DNA of 64,000 nucleotides from Adiantum capillus-veneris (GCA_014529385.2 CM043944.1:56369268-56433267), one strand, 5' to 3'; counted from the first letter of the stretch, positions 21,983 through 32,551 are shown. Notes: generated by a model from the letters alone, not told the origin. Numbers and translations are program-made.

Positions 21983-22590
21983 GCTCCCTGGCCACAACAC
22001 GAATAGCTGCTTGCGTAGAGATCGCGGCCGGTTTTTTTTTTTTTGGTGCGCTGTTCTACCCGAAATAGGGAGAGAGAATTCGCTGGCTGGTTTTGTTGCT
22101 TTATCTTCTAAGTGGCTGCCCACTTATTAAGTGGGCGGCCGGCATATTTTAAAATTTGTATGAACCTGCCCAAAAACTCAATAAAACCTTTTAAGTTAAA
22201 ACCAATGCATTTCACAATACTTCCCAGGCGTCCCTGGATGCAACCACATGCACGAATGCAATGCAAACATAGATTCCTCGTGGGAAAGCGTCTGCCTTAC
22301 CGCGATTGTTCCTGCTTTTCGTAAAAAGCTTCATTGAACCCATCTTTATTCTTGTGCTTGCGTTCTTACGCGTATTTTCTTACTCAGTTCGGATTTCCTC
22401 CTTAGCCTACGGGATGCCCCCTTACTGATGCACCCATCACCCATCATGTGACGCATCAGGGGCACTCGTAACCCGGCCCTTTCCACCGAACGTACGGAAA
22501 CTCCTTCGCGATGTTTACCGTCACCCATCAAATGACACATCAGAGTTGTCCGTTCCTGATGGCAATTCCTGTAGCTACAATCTTTTAACA

Positions 22591-23268
22591 GTTCTTAGTG
22601 CACATAATAAAATATCCTAAAAAAGAAATTAATGATTAAAAATAAGAAAATAGTCCAATTAGCAACACACTCATGAATGAGCACGGATGTATGCGGATGA
22701 TTCATGAAAAGATGAAATGTTTGCATTCAAGAAATGTACGTCCCATGTCTCTTCCTTGGCCTGACACATTTGTAGAAAGAGCACAAGAAAGTGTGAGCAC
22801 CAAGCATGGGCATTTCCGTTGTGAATTGCCATAGTTGATTGATTTAGATCAGAAAAACAAGATTCGATCTCATTGTTTGCCTATGTGTGATGAACGGTTT
22901 GGCACTCCGTCTATATGTTCATTTACATTGCATGCATAGTCGTTTAGGAAGAGTAGAATTTTTCCAGTCACTTTACATGGAATGGATATGTTCATGTTTT
23001 TGTGTTGGAAATGGTCTCAGGAATTTTCAGTCTCGGAGATTCTTGAAGAAGGTAGACGCATGACTATAGACGAAGTGGAAGCATTGAAGATGACTTGTGT
23101 CGCTTTCGGTGCGGTCCAAAGAAAGAAGGCATTGCAGACCTTTATGAAGTTCAAGTATCGCACGACCCCACGCATCAAAGTGGGCCGGCGAAGAGTCCTT
23201 TCTAGGATTCGAGACCCTGTTGGCGATCTCCCTCGACGCCATACGGTTCGGTATCAGTACCTCACTTT
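22591..23268 (+). pseudogene. B1 3' internal remnant
   Basis: About 80 bp of A-rich sequence, then DNA collinear with B2 30700-31333 (GATGAGCACGG, AACGGTTTGGCACTCCGT, TCAAGTATCGCACGACCC). An ORF at 22982-23332 covers much of it and has a B2 counterpart at 30850-31335. I recognise no named domain, but the conserved block LQTFMKFKYRTT suggests the former pol C-terminus. The ORF runs into the LTR. Confidence 0.6.
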
Positions 23269-23281
23269 GAAAAGGAGGGGA
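23269..23281 (+). other. Polypurine tract of B1
   Basis: GAAAAGGAGGGGA directly before the 3' LTR. The identical tract occurs in B2 at 31334-31346. Confidence 0.88.
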
Positions 23282-24523
23282 TGTCACATGACACATCCAA
23301 GCCTATGTGTATGTGGACAAGCTACTTCATGACATGGGTTTAGTTCAATTAGATAAGGAAGTGATCTGGTACTTTTGTGAGTCTGTTCGCAGATTGTGCA
23401 TGTCTAGACACTTAGATTAGATACATATCCTCTGGTTGCACACAGCATGATCATCAAATTTCCATCAGAACCCATTAGGAGCATTTTTACAGTGCATAGA
23501 CCTATTTTCCCTATTTTTGACATTTTTCACTTATTATTTTTAAGCGACTTTTGTTGGAAACTGGGTAGGGCAAATCCACTAAGCATGTATAAATAGAAAC
23601 CTAGCGCTAGCACTTTCTGGTTGAAGAGGCAGCAGGAGCACTTGCTCAACAGGCACCTTCTCAGCAGAACCCCCCACAGCAACCTAGCGATTTTGAAGCA
23701 GGAAGACCTTGCGTTTTTCTTCAACAACAACCTAGCGTTTTCAGCTAGACAGACCAGCCTTGACGATTTTGCATTTGCAGATTCCCGGCGACAATAAAAG
23801 ACAGTAGATCCCCTAGCGTTAGCAGATTCCACAGCAGTTAGCAGATTTCCACCGTAGCAAGATCATTTTCAGCCCTAGCGTTTTTGCATCTGCAAGACAC
23901 CTCAGCATTTTTGCAGATCTTCGCGACGGAATCAGCCCTAGACTCAGCGTTTTCAGTTTTCAGCAGTCAGATCCCGCAGTAGAACCCCCGAACCTCGCAG
24001 ATCTCACCTCCCCGTAGCAGTTCCGTGCCGCACGGTCAGATCCCGCGAAGTTTGTAGATTCAGCCCGGAAAATGCAGATTTCAGCATCTGCGTTTTCAGC
24101 GCGTCGTCGTCGCATTGTCGTCATCGACATCGTCACCGACATAGAGTCAAAATTCAGCAGATAAAGAGTTGCAGATTTCAGCCATTAGCATTTTCAGATT
24201 TCAGCCCGTCTCGTCGTCGTCCTCATCGTCGGCAAGTCCAAGCATTGTAGAGATTTGTGCAATCATAAGTAGACCGCTCTCGCCATAGAGAGTGAGGCCT
24301 TCGGAGGAGGGTTTGACAACATTTTGGTGTCGTATTCTTCTCTCTCTACCTCTCAGTCTCATGTACCTTCATTCACAGTGTTCATCCACTTTGTTTGTGT
24401 CCATTGCACTCTCTCACTAAAGGAAAAGAAGGCTCTCCCTTTCGTAAGTAAAAGGAACCTTCAGCACAATTCGGAGCACTCATCTTGAGCAAAGTTCAAC
24501 ATTCACTTCTGCTACACCTTACA
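23282..24523 (+). repeat. B1 3' LTR
   Basis: Starts TGTCACATGACAC and ends CACCTTACA, followed by TSD TATGA. TATAAATA lies at 23588-23595. It has visibly more substitutions against its partner than the C pair has, plus the ~50-bp length difference, so B1 is older than C, as the nesting requires. Confidence 0.9.
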
Positions 24524-24528
24524 TATGA
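24524..24528 (+). other. B1 target-site duplication, right copy
   Basis: TATGA, matching 7226-7230. Confidence 0.92.
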
Positions 24529-24892
24529 TACTGATTTGTTCTTGACTTGTTTAAGTGCAGGCACTGATAGAAGAAATGACTGCAACATTTTGGTCTGAAT
24601 GATCTCGATAGACATGGTTGCAATAGGGATTAGTCAATCGGGCATCTATGAGGTCCTGAGTGGATCTAGATGCGATTGCTAATTGCGTTGCCGATAAATC
24701 ATGGTTTGAGATTGAAATGAATTTGTAAATGTGATTTGTCATGTCCTTTGATGTCGTGTGATGTGACTGTCGATTGGTACATGTGCTAGATGTGTTTTTC
24801 CTAGTGCGTCGGTACTAACAGTCAGTGTCTGCGAAGACAGTTTATGGCCTATGTGTTTTTGTAGGCGTAATTGACGGCGATTACAATGCTTT
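24529..24892 (+). other. A2 3' internal region, right of the B1 insertion
   Basis: Resumes A2 exactly where A1 4309 would follow (ACTGATTTGTT, then TGCAGGCACTGATAG). Non-coding up to the polypurine tract. Confidence 0.88.
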
Positions 24893-24904
24893 CAAGAGGG
24901 GATA
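24893..24904 (+). other. Polypurine tract of A2
   Basis: CAAGAGGGGATA directly before the LTR start TGTCACAAAG. Confidence 0.8.
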
Positions 24905-25534
24905 TGTCACAAAGAGGTGACGTGGCATGCCCATTGGATACACACACCCCCCCTCCCCGATTTGGCCATCTCCCGGAAATGGCTTGTAGGACATTGAACT
25001 TCTGACGTGGAAATGGCCTGTACGGTGCTGAACTTGCTGACGTGGCTTAGTGTACGGATGCGCGCATTCTACCGCAATTGTACGGAAAAGCCTACGCAAA
25101 AGCAACGTGCAGTTTTTTTTTGGGCGACGCTCTACGCAAGAGAGAGAGAGAGAGACTTTATTATTATTGCTTTATTTTAGCAGGCCTTGTGAGAGAAAGG
25201 TTGCTGTATTTTTACAAGGCTTTGATTTACAGCTTTTGGGGCTCTGCTTTTGGTATCCCTTGTAAAACCTTTATAAGTGTGGGTAGGCCTCCCACTTCTC
25301 AGAGCATCTAGACGCAGAGTCTGAGAGTGAGAGCCTCCCACTCCTTTGTACTTTGAGTTGCAGATTAATACAAAAAAGAAATACCGAAAGGAGCGTCAGT
25401 CTTTGGGGCCAATATCTCTAGGCACGGAACTCCGCCGGGCCGTGTCGAATCAATTGTGAACTGTGAACTGTTTTGAAGCGAATTCTTGTCGTGTCTCGGT
25501 AGAATCTTGACTTGGAGTGTCCAAGTTTGTTACA
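24905..25534 (+). repeat. A2 3' LTR with a different U3
   Basis: Ends TCCAAGTTTGTTACA, and its R/U5 half (from about 25230) is close to the LTR at 4700-5258, including the motif at 25375-25439. Its U3 is not alignable with that LTR beyond the first few bases. Instead it has three TGACGTGG elements (24918, 25003, 25038) and a 36-bp direct repeat (24975-25010 and 25009-25045). A TATA-like CTTTATAAG lies near 25268. Confidence 0.85.
25375..25439 (+). promoter_or_regulatory. Shared R/U5 motif, copy in A2 LTR
   Basis: AAAGAAATACCGAAAGGAGC, spacer, GGGGCCAAT, then GGAACTCCGCC. Same arrangement as in the A1, C, E and F LTRs. Confidence 0.7.
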
Positions 25535-26617
25535 CACACGCACTCTCACATGGCATCAGCAGCTAGCTTAGCTGCTTTCCATGGTCTGGGACAAAGCGCT
25601 CAACCTACAAATAGCATTTCATCACGAAGAACTTACGTTTTCAGCCCATCTGCGTTTTGGGCAGCCGAAAACCCTAGCGTTTTTGGAGGTTGCTGCATTT
25701 TTTTTTTGCTCTCCCATGGCGATCACCAGATTTGGCACCCAGCGCTGGCCTTCTCAGGCTCTTTCCTTGCCGGAAAACCCCTTCCTCCATCAACGGTTTT
25801 TTCTGCCCATGCATTTTCTTTGGGAGCACCTGTGTTTTTGGCAGCTGCTGCGTTTTCAGCAGAGGGGAGCACTTGGCCATACCTCTACAGATCTTGCCTA
25901 CCCCACCCGGCCTTGCATCCGGTGCATTGTTGTCCTGATTCCTCTTCATCTGCTACAGATTTCAGCCATATACCACTGCTGTTTTGTCTGTTTTTAGCCC
26001 ACCTGGGGCTATGACTTTGATTCCCCACCCTCCCCTGACCCCTTGCACCGCTCCTGATCCCGTCGGGAGCGTACAAGCACGCTGAAAATCGCTAGACAGC
26101 AGCGTTTCATCACATCGCAATTGTGTTTTTGGGTGGACAGCAACCTCTTGGCTTGTGTTTTTGACAGAGGATAAAGTTACCTCCTGCCAGGACACCATCC
26201 GATGGTGCTCCGTGCGGTATCTAAGTGACTGCTGCAGTACACGGTATCTTTGACATCGGCTTGATCATCTACGGGCATACGATCCTTGGGAGATCCCATC
26301 TTCAACGGTTGCGCACTCCATAGGAGGTGGTGACTCATGGTTTGCTATGGCACACCTATGCACTCATCAGAGGAGTTTACACGAGATATGGCCATGCTTA
26401 TGGCATATGGGATCACGACATTCCCAGAGAAGACACCACCGTCGTGGGTGGACAGACACTTACCACTTGACCTTGACACGTCAGATCATTTGCTTACACA
26501 GGAGCATCTACATGTATTTAGGGAGAGGATCTTTGATCTCTTCTTTGACAGGTTCATTGCTTGGATCTACAGACTGGAGTGGGACTTGAGTGCTTTGCGC
26601 TCTCTTGGAGAGTTTAC
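25535..26617. other. Unassigned stretch right of A2
   Basis: About 1.1 kb. The first 650 bp contain CAGCGTTTT-like and ATTTCAGCCAT phrases similar to B-family U5, plus a 10-T run at 25698-25707, and may be a decayed LTR or the LINE 3' UTR. A 141-codon plus-strand ORF (26337-26762) is not recognised. It overlaps the LINE C-terminus on the other strand and is more likely chance. No TSD was found. Confidence 0.4.
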
Positions 26618-27109
26618 CTACGAGATGCACGAGATCAGGCATCCGAGAGTATGGATCAGCTCCAGCCAAAAGTCTCGAACAATCTCCGCTGGTGGCACAA
26701 GGCGAGCCTCAAAGATGTGGAAGCAGCGGGCCTGCCTGATGAACCAAGGTATCAAGCCATAGACGAGCTCCCTACACACCTCTCTCTCGCTGCACCACTC
26801 CTGTGGAGTAAGCTCTGTAGCAGGTTGGAGTGTAGGTCGACCCTCCTGTATCACTATCATTCCTACTGGTGGAGGATAGCTCAAATTGTAGTGCAGGGCC
26901 CGTGAGAGTGGACCAAGCAGCTGCCCCTGAGTGTATTGTCGTGTTGTGGAAAGAGCTGGCATCAGTCGAAGGACCAGAAGCCACACCTGTTGTGCCATAG
27001 TGCAGTCCCAAAGACAGTGACTCCGACTCTCCAAAGAATGGTCACAAGCTGCACATGTTGCCGAGAGGCCACAATGTGCAAGCCAGCTCTCAACTGCTGT
27101 AGCTCTGTG
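26618..27109 (-). pseudogene. LINE ORF2 C-terminus (zf-RVT zinc-binding domain)
   Basis: The minus-strand reading has C-x2-C in ATCAACD, then ESRSHCLWDC and AQQVW, the signature of the RVT zinc-binding domain that follows the RT in plant LINE ORF2. The C-terminal tail (WFIRQARCFHIFE) fits that family. The upstream part of the LINE lies at 35652-38380, beyond B2. Joined across B2 the phrase runs on sensibly, and the flanks show a probable 5-bp duplication with one mismatch. Confidence 0.8.
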
Positions 27110-28152
27110 TGTCACATGCACATCTAACCCTATGTGCATGTGGACAAGCTATCTCAGGTCCAGGGTTCAAGGGTTCAGGTTAGCCTAGGAAGTGTTTTGG
27201 CACCTTTGTGAGCATGTGCACAGGTCGTGCATGTCCAGGCACTTAGATTAGTTGCATATCCTCTGATTGCACACAACATAATCATTAGCATGACATTTAG
27301 TACTCATCATGAGCATTTTAGAGAGCATAGAACCCGTTTTCCCAAAATACACATTTTTTACTTATTCTTAATAAGTGACTTTTGCTGGAAAAGTAAGTAG
27401 GGCAAATTGCTAAGGAAATGTAAAAGAAACCTGACAGTCAGTCAGTCTCTTGCTGCAGGCCCTCAAGCGTTTCCTCCTCAGCAAGTTCCCCCAACGTTTT
27501 CAGCAAGCCTCATCAACCATTCGGTATCCGCGTTTTCAGCCATTCAGCCTCAGCGTTTTCAGCCGGACAGCCCCAGCGTTTTCAGCCTGACAGCATCAGT
27601 GTTTTCAGCCAGAGAGCACCAGCGTTTTCAGCCAGATAAGAGTCAGTGTTTTCAGCCAGACAGAGACAGCTTTTTCAGCCAAGTGCCTCAGCGTTTTTCA
27701 GTAGGCCTCAGCAGCGTTTTCAGCCAATCTCCATCAGCGTTTTTCAGCCTCAGAACTCAGTCAGATTTCAGCCATTAGTCGTCATCGCCGTCGTCGCCTT
27801 CGTCATTGCCGTCATCGTCGGCTTAGCCTCCCCTTGCATCATAGCATCAAGTTCATTGCATCAACACTGTTGTACCAGATTTGTGCAATCAAAAGCATAG
27901 ACCTCTCTCACCATCGAGAGAGGGATCCTTGGAGAGGAGGGTTTGAGAACCACTTGGTGTCGTATTCTTCTCTCTCTCTTCTCTCAATCTCAACACTTCC
28001 ACTTACAGTAGCATTCACTTTGTTTGTGATCATTGCATTCTCTCTCTAAAGGAATGGAAAGCTCTCCCTTCCGTAAGTAAAAGGAACCCTTGTGCACAGT
28101 TCGGAGCACTCATCTTGAGCAATATCAACATTCACTTCCGTTGCACCTTACA
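27110..28152 (+). repeat. B2 5' LTR
   Basis: 1043 bp. The TATA position is degraded (TGTAAAAG, 27419-27426), whereas the 3' LTR keeps TATAAAAG at 31634-31641. U5 holds a tandem array of CAGCGTTTTCAGCC units (about 27488-27775). Confidence 0.9.
27488..27775 (+). repeat. Degenerate tandem repeat in B2 LTR
   Basis: About ten units of 20-25 bp with core CAGCGTTTTCAGCC, separated by short ACAG or AGAG spacers. The partner LTR has a different number (31745-31881 and 35180-35290). Confidence 0.85.
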
Positions 28153-28153
28153 T

Positions 28154-28165
28154 TGGTATCAGAGC
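28154..28165 (+). other. Primer-binding site of B2 (initiator tRNA-Met)
   Basis: TGGTATCAGAGC, identical to B1, two bases after the LTR end. Confidence 0.92.
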
Positions 28166-28405
28166 TTTGGCAGTGTTGTGTATCACTCAAGGAAAGAACC
28201 ACAAGAAATTTTTTGCTTGTTGCAGTCGCACATAACCCAAGTCCACTTGGGCATGTCGATTCCTAATCGTGTTTTTGAAGAGTGACAAGTAACCCAAGAA
28301 AGAAGGGTTTGTCCAGCCTCCCCTTGTTCCTTTTTCACTCATTGAGAGCGGATCGTGCACTTAGCGGCCGGCCAATTGATCTGAGTAGGAAAAAGCAACT
28401 TTGGT

Positions 28406-29950
28406 GTGAGCGCAAGGCTGCCAAGGGGTACGCCCGCAGGGAAGAGTCGAGCTAAGAGAAAAGCCTTCTCAAACATCGACTGCAAGCTAAAGAACTCAAG
28501 AACCTCAAGAACCCAAGATTTTCAAGAACGCAAGTTCCTCAAGAACTTAAGTACCCAAGATCTCAGTGTACGGTCATCACCCGTAGCGGAATGGATACTT
28601 TGCGTGAAGGTGATGAGAGTGGAGTTGGTGACGAAGAAGTTCCCCCACCAAGAAGATGTTTTTTCGATTCTCCCCCATTGCCATCTACGCCACAGATTGC
28701 ACCAAATCCTATGGAGGCTTTGGTCAAGTCGATGATGGACATGATGCTCCAGCCGCCTTATATCGCGACCGCGAAGAAGGAAAGGCAGTCTTGGAGCGTG
28801 AGCGTGAGCAAGCGCGCTTGGCGGCTGAGCAAGCACGCGAAGCTCTATGCATCACAATGGAACTTTGAAGAAAAGCGAGCGGCTATGGAATAAGACGTGA
28901 GGCGCAGAGAGACCAACGCATGCAAGAGTTGGTCCTACAGGTATTCACCTTGAAATCCGAACCACTCAAGGACGTGGGCGATTCATCAAGTAGCACAAGT
29001 CGAGAAGCAGATTCCAACAATCTAGTCACTGAGAAGTTGAAGTTCAGTAAGTATGACGGTAAGATGGATGCTAATGTTATTCATTCTTGTTTGCATCAAT
29101 TTAATGCTTACTTTGCGACAACTAAGAAAACAGGGAATAACAAAGTTTTGATGGCAAGCCATGTATCTTACTGGTGATGCCATTAATTGGTATCAAGCAT
29201 GGCAAGAGGCACAATTGTCTGCGCACCTAGAGGAAGCCGAGGAAGGCGTGCCCCTTTCTTTCAATTGGGCCGACTTCCAAGACAACTCAAGGCGCAGTTC
29301 ATGCCACCTGAGTACCTAGCGCGGTTAAAGGAAGATTGGCGTAATCTCAAGCAAAATGGTACCCGAGTCATGTCCTTTTCTAACCGTGTTTTGTAGCTTG
29401 GCACCCAATTACGCAAATCGGATGCGAAGCGTGAAGAGGCTTTTATTTTTGGGTTGGACAAGTATATTAGGTTCGATGTCGAAGTCCTCAACCCCGTAGA
29501 TCTCAACAAGGCGGTAGCGATTGCTCTCGTGCAAGAGATGAAGACAACAAAGGAAAGCCTAAGGAGAACAAGTCTTCTCACAGTACCTCTCAGACTTCTC
29601 CAAACCCACAGAACGGTAAGAATGGTAACTCTTCTAGCCCATCTTTCTCTTATCCTTCGGAAAAGAACTCTCAAAATGAATTTAAAGGTAAAGCTAAATC
29701 ACCTGCTAAACCTAAGCTAAACCCAGATGAAAAAGCTGCACAAGGAATTATAGGAGGGTACATAACGCCAGAAGAACAAGTCATTTATGCTAAGGAAGAT
29801 CGATGTTATCAATGTCACCTCAAGGGTCATATAAAGAAGACATGTCTTAAGAACGCATCCAACGAACCTCAAGAACCCACAGAACCCACATTCTCTGTTA
29901 ATGTCATAGATGAGAACATTAGTGTGTCCCAAGTTTCTAATGATCATCTA
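28406..29950 (+). pseudogene. gag: B2 gag with capsid core and zinc knuckle
   Basis: N-terminal part collinear with B1 (28406-28735), then a charged helical region (REREQARLAAEQAR, about 28795-28840). The capsid core follows: LKFSKYDGKMDANV (about 29037), NWYQAW (about 29186), a FMPPEYLARL block (about 29297) and FGLDKYIRFDVE (about 29452). A CCHC knuckle (CYQCHLKGHIKKTC) lies at about 29801-29842. Several frameshifts and a stop (29393-29395) interrupt it. This is a typical gypsy Gag whose capsid part is missing from B1. Confidence 0.85.
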
Positions 29951-29969
29951 GCTAATGAGTCTCTCATGA

Positions 29970-30600
29970 AGTGTTACGGTCATGTGAATCGTCAACGCAT
30001 GGGATCTTGTTTGATTCAAGCAGTATGCATGATGTGATTGGTGACTCTCTTGTAAAGAGAGCCCGCTTGGAGGTTTACCAGACAACTACTCTCGAGGTGT
30101 TGTGCTTCGCTCTCGGTATGGACTCTCTCATTACACGAGAGTGCCTTGATGTGTTTTTTCAGTGGTCAGCAAGCTTCCTTCCGTAGAAAATTTGTCGTGT
30201 CCCCTCTTTCAGGACGTGATACAATTTTAGGCATTCGATGGTTTCGTGAGTATAACCCTCTCATTTATTGGGCAAACAATACTCTCACTCTAAATGCCAA
30301 AAGTGACTCTCCCATTATCATTCGTGGTGAGGTGGGTCTTCATTCTTTACCTCTTATTTCTAATGTGCAGGCCAAGCTTGAAAAGGAACTTGAGAAGGAG
30401 ACTCTCTCAATCCTTTCTTCTCCAAAGCACGACATGCATTTTTTGCACGATAGAGATGTGATTGTTTGCAAGGATGATGGTTTAGATGATGATTTTGGTA
30501 GTGAAGCTAACCTCATTAGAGATACGATCTTGGCTCTCGAGCCGAGGTCCAAAGAACTCACTCAGGAAGTATTGTGTGTTCGCATGATTAGACAGCACGC
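29970..30600 (+). pseudogene. B2 retropepsin remnant and acidic spacer
   Basis: The end of the protease is recognisable: SGRDTILGIRWFREYNP, then WANNTLTL (about 30208-30292). It is followed by a Glu/Asp-rich spacer (EKELEKETLS, then HDRD and DDGLDDD) that B1 shares at 9415-9610. The N-terminal active site (about 30010-30040) is degraded. The acidic spacer runs straight into the post-deletion segment without RT. Confidence 0.65.
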
Positions 30601-31333
30601 ATTGTTCGAGTTTCTCATACATGACGGTTTTTTGTATTTTCGTCACCGTCTTTATGTGTTCCCTTTCCACAGGCATGCCGTATGGTGCGCTGCACATGAT
30701 TCACTCACGGATGAGCACGGATCACTCTCGAAACGGCACAAAGTCGGCATTCAAGGAATTCACATTGTTTCCCGATTGTCCATTTTGTCACTCACTTTTA
30801 CACGTCTCTTCCTTGGCATGAAACAGTCTCAGAAAGAGCACGAGAAAGATTGTCCATCAAGCATCGACAATTCCGTTGTGATTTGCCACAGTTGATAGGT
30901 TTAGGTCGAAAAGTCAAGTTTCGATCCGACTTTTTGTGTGTGTTTGGTGAACGGTTTGGCACTCCGTCACTTTGTTCATCTACATTGCATGCACAATCAT
31001 TTAGGAAGGATAGTATTTTTCCAGTCATTCTACCTGGAATGGGTATGATTATGATTTTGTGTTGGACATGGTTTCAGGAATATTCCTCCTCGGAGAGTCT
31101 TGAAGAAGGTGGACCCACGAGCATAGCCGAAGTTAGAGCATTGAAGCCGCAACAGATCACTTTGTGTCGCTTTTGGCGCGGTCCAAAGAAGCAAGCATTG
31201 CAGACCTTCATGAAGTTCAAGTATCGCACGACCCACGCATCAAAGTGGGATGGCGAAAAGTTCTTCGCAAGATTCCAGGAGTTGTCGGCGCACTCCCTCG
31301 GCGCCATACAGCTCGGTACCCGTACCTCACTTT
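30601..31333 (+). pseudogene. B2 3' coding remnant after loss of RT and RNase H
   Basis: A phrase like the region before an integrase zinc finger (HDGFLYFRHRLYVF, about 30620-30663) suggests re-entry in integrase. The ORF 30850-31335 then contains the block LQTFMKFKYRTT shared with B1. No catalytic Asp or Glu set can be assigned. The stretch is collinear with B1 22660-23268. Confidence 0.55.
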
Positions 31334-31346
31334 GAAAAGGAGGGGA
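31334..31346 (+). other. Polypurine tract of B2
   Basis: GAAAAGGAGGGGA, identical to that of B1. Confidence 0.88.
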
Positions 31347-31881
31347 TGTCACGTGCACATCTAACCCTATGTGCATGTGGACAAGCTATGTGAGGTCTAG
31401 GGTTCAGGTTAGCCTAGGAAGTGTTCTGGCAACTTGTGCGTAGGCCGTGCATGTCCAGGCACTTAGATTAGTTGCATATCCTTTGATTGCACTCATCATA
31501 ATCATTAGCATGTCATTCGGTACCCATCATGTGCATTTTATAGAGCATAGAACCCTTTTTCCCAAAATACACATTTTCACTTATTAATAAGTGACTTTTG
31601 TTGGAAAAGTAAGTAGGCAAATTGCTAAGGAAATATAAAAGAAACCTGACAGTCACTCAGTAGAAGCAGGAGAAACAAGGAGAGCACAGGCAATCTCTTG
31701 CAGCAAACCCTCAAACGTTTCCTCCTCAGCAAGACTTCCTCAGCAAGTGCCCCCAGCGTTTTCAGCAAGCCTCATCAGCCATCCGGTATCAGCATTTTCA
31801 GCCATTCAGCGCCAGCGTTTCCAGCCTGACAACATCAGCGTTTCAGCCAGACAGAGACAACGTTTTTCAGCCAAGTGCCTC
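31347..31881 (+). repeat. B2 3' LTR, first part
   Basis: Starts TGTCACGTGCACATC. A perfect 16-bp palindrome CACTTATTAATAAGTG (31578-31593) lies 40 bp upstream of TATAAAAG (31634-31641). It breaks off inside the CAGCGTTTTCAGCC array at the E target site GCCTC. Confidence 0.88.
31877..31881 (+). other. E target-site duplication, left copy
   Basis: GCCTC, repeated at 35180-35184 directly after E. Confidence 0.93.
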
Positions 31882-31955
31882 TGTCACAAGACGGGCACCA
31901 CGTGCCAATAGAAAAGAACAGACTGAACAAACTTTTAGCACTTCAATAACAACTG

Positions 31956-31959
<4 letters not shown>

Positions 31960-32039
<80 letters not shown>
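31960..32039. repeat. (GA)n microsatellite in E left LTR
   Basis: About 80 bp of uninterrupted GA. The partner run in the right LTR (34329-34396) is about 68 bp. The Ser-Leu repeat ORF at 34062-34601 is a translation artefact of this tract. Confidence 0.95.
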
Positions 32040-32040
<1 letters not shown>

Positions 32041-32080
32041 GACACGCTACACGGAGTGGCGGAATTCCACCCCAGAGAGT

Positions 32081-32119
32081 ATTGGCCCCAAACCTTGGCG
32101 CCCCTTTCGGTATTTCTTT
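32081..32119 (-). promoter_or_regulatory. Shared R/U5 motif in E left LTR
   Basis: On the minus strand: AAAGAAATACCGAAAGGGGC, then GCC, a short spacer and GGGGCCAAT. Second copy at 34438-34476. Confidence 0.7.
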
Positions 32120-32467
32120 ATATTACTGCTGATTTGCAAAGTACAACAGCCGGGGAGCACCTGCTCTGCAATCTGCACTCTAAAAAGTGCCACAGAGGGC
32201 CCCCAAGTCTCATATTTAAAGGCCCAAAGCCTAAAAGCATCAATTATGAAAAGCTGACCCCAAAAAATGACTTTCCTAAAATTTCGGGATTTTTCTAAAA
32301 ATCCGGCGCGAATTTCGGAACGTCCGTATAGGTGCCACATCATCATATTTTGATGTGCAAAGTCTTTTGAGCGTGTTCTGCTTTATTTTTAATGCCTTTA
32401 TGTCACTTGGGGCCCCATCGAACGGGGTCCCCATAAGTTGGTAGGACTTCTTCTGTTACTTGTTCTT

Positions 32468-32551
32468 CTTAGGGTTTCTAGAATTAGGGTTTGCAGGTTT
32501 TAGGGTTAGGGTTTCCAAAACTAGGGTTTTAGCAGTTAGGGTTTTTGCTCT
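32468..32551 (-). repeat. Telo-box cluster in E left LTR
   Basis: Five or more TTAGGGTTT units (AAACCCTAA on the minus strand) within about 85 bp, and another at about 32608. The right LTR has a similar cluster at 34830-34932. Confidence 0.85.

Larger units (their letters stand above)
9727..22590 (-). mobile_element. Chromovirus D, minus strand, 3' half missing, interrupted by C
   Basis: Reading on the minus strand: a 5' LTR (22590 down to 12835, split by C), gag (12780 to 11890), RT and RNase H (11800 to 10300), then integrase truncated at about 9727. Integrase C-terminus, chromodomain and 3' LTR are absent. The LTR termini are TGTTAA and TTAACA. Because the 3' end is lost, no TSD can be tested. 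D lies inside B1. Confidence 0.85.
21580..22590 (-). repeat. D 5' LTR, outer piece
   Basis: Begins with the CGAGA duplicate (21580-21584) and ends TTTTAACA. On the minus strand this is the U3 and start of the D LTR. It carries a minus-strand TATA box and a 33-bp tandem repeat. ORFs here are repeat translations. Confidence 0.75.
7231..24523 (+). mobile_element. LTR retrotransposon B1 with nested D and C
   Basis: Two LTRs of about 1.2 kb (7231-8422 and 23282-24523), an initiator tRNA-Met PBS, a purine tract before the 3' LTR and a 5-bp TSD define a plus-strand element. Its own internal DNA amounts to only 8423-9726 and 22591-23281. Gag core, protease, RT, RNase H and integrase are missing, and a truncated D sits where they should be. 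It is related to B2 at 27110. Confidence 0.9.

Noticed and set aside
25535-26100. A further B-family LTR
   Set aside because: Phrases such as AGCGTTTTTGGA and ATTTCAGCCAT recur, but I could find no LTR ends, TATA position or collinear order.
26337-26762. 141-codon plus-strand ORF that reads like a protein
   Set aside because: It overlaps the LINE C-terminus on the other strand, which has a recognisable zinc domain. No homologous family comes to mind, so I left it as unassigned.
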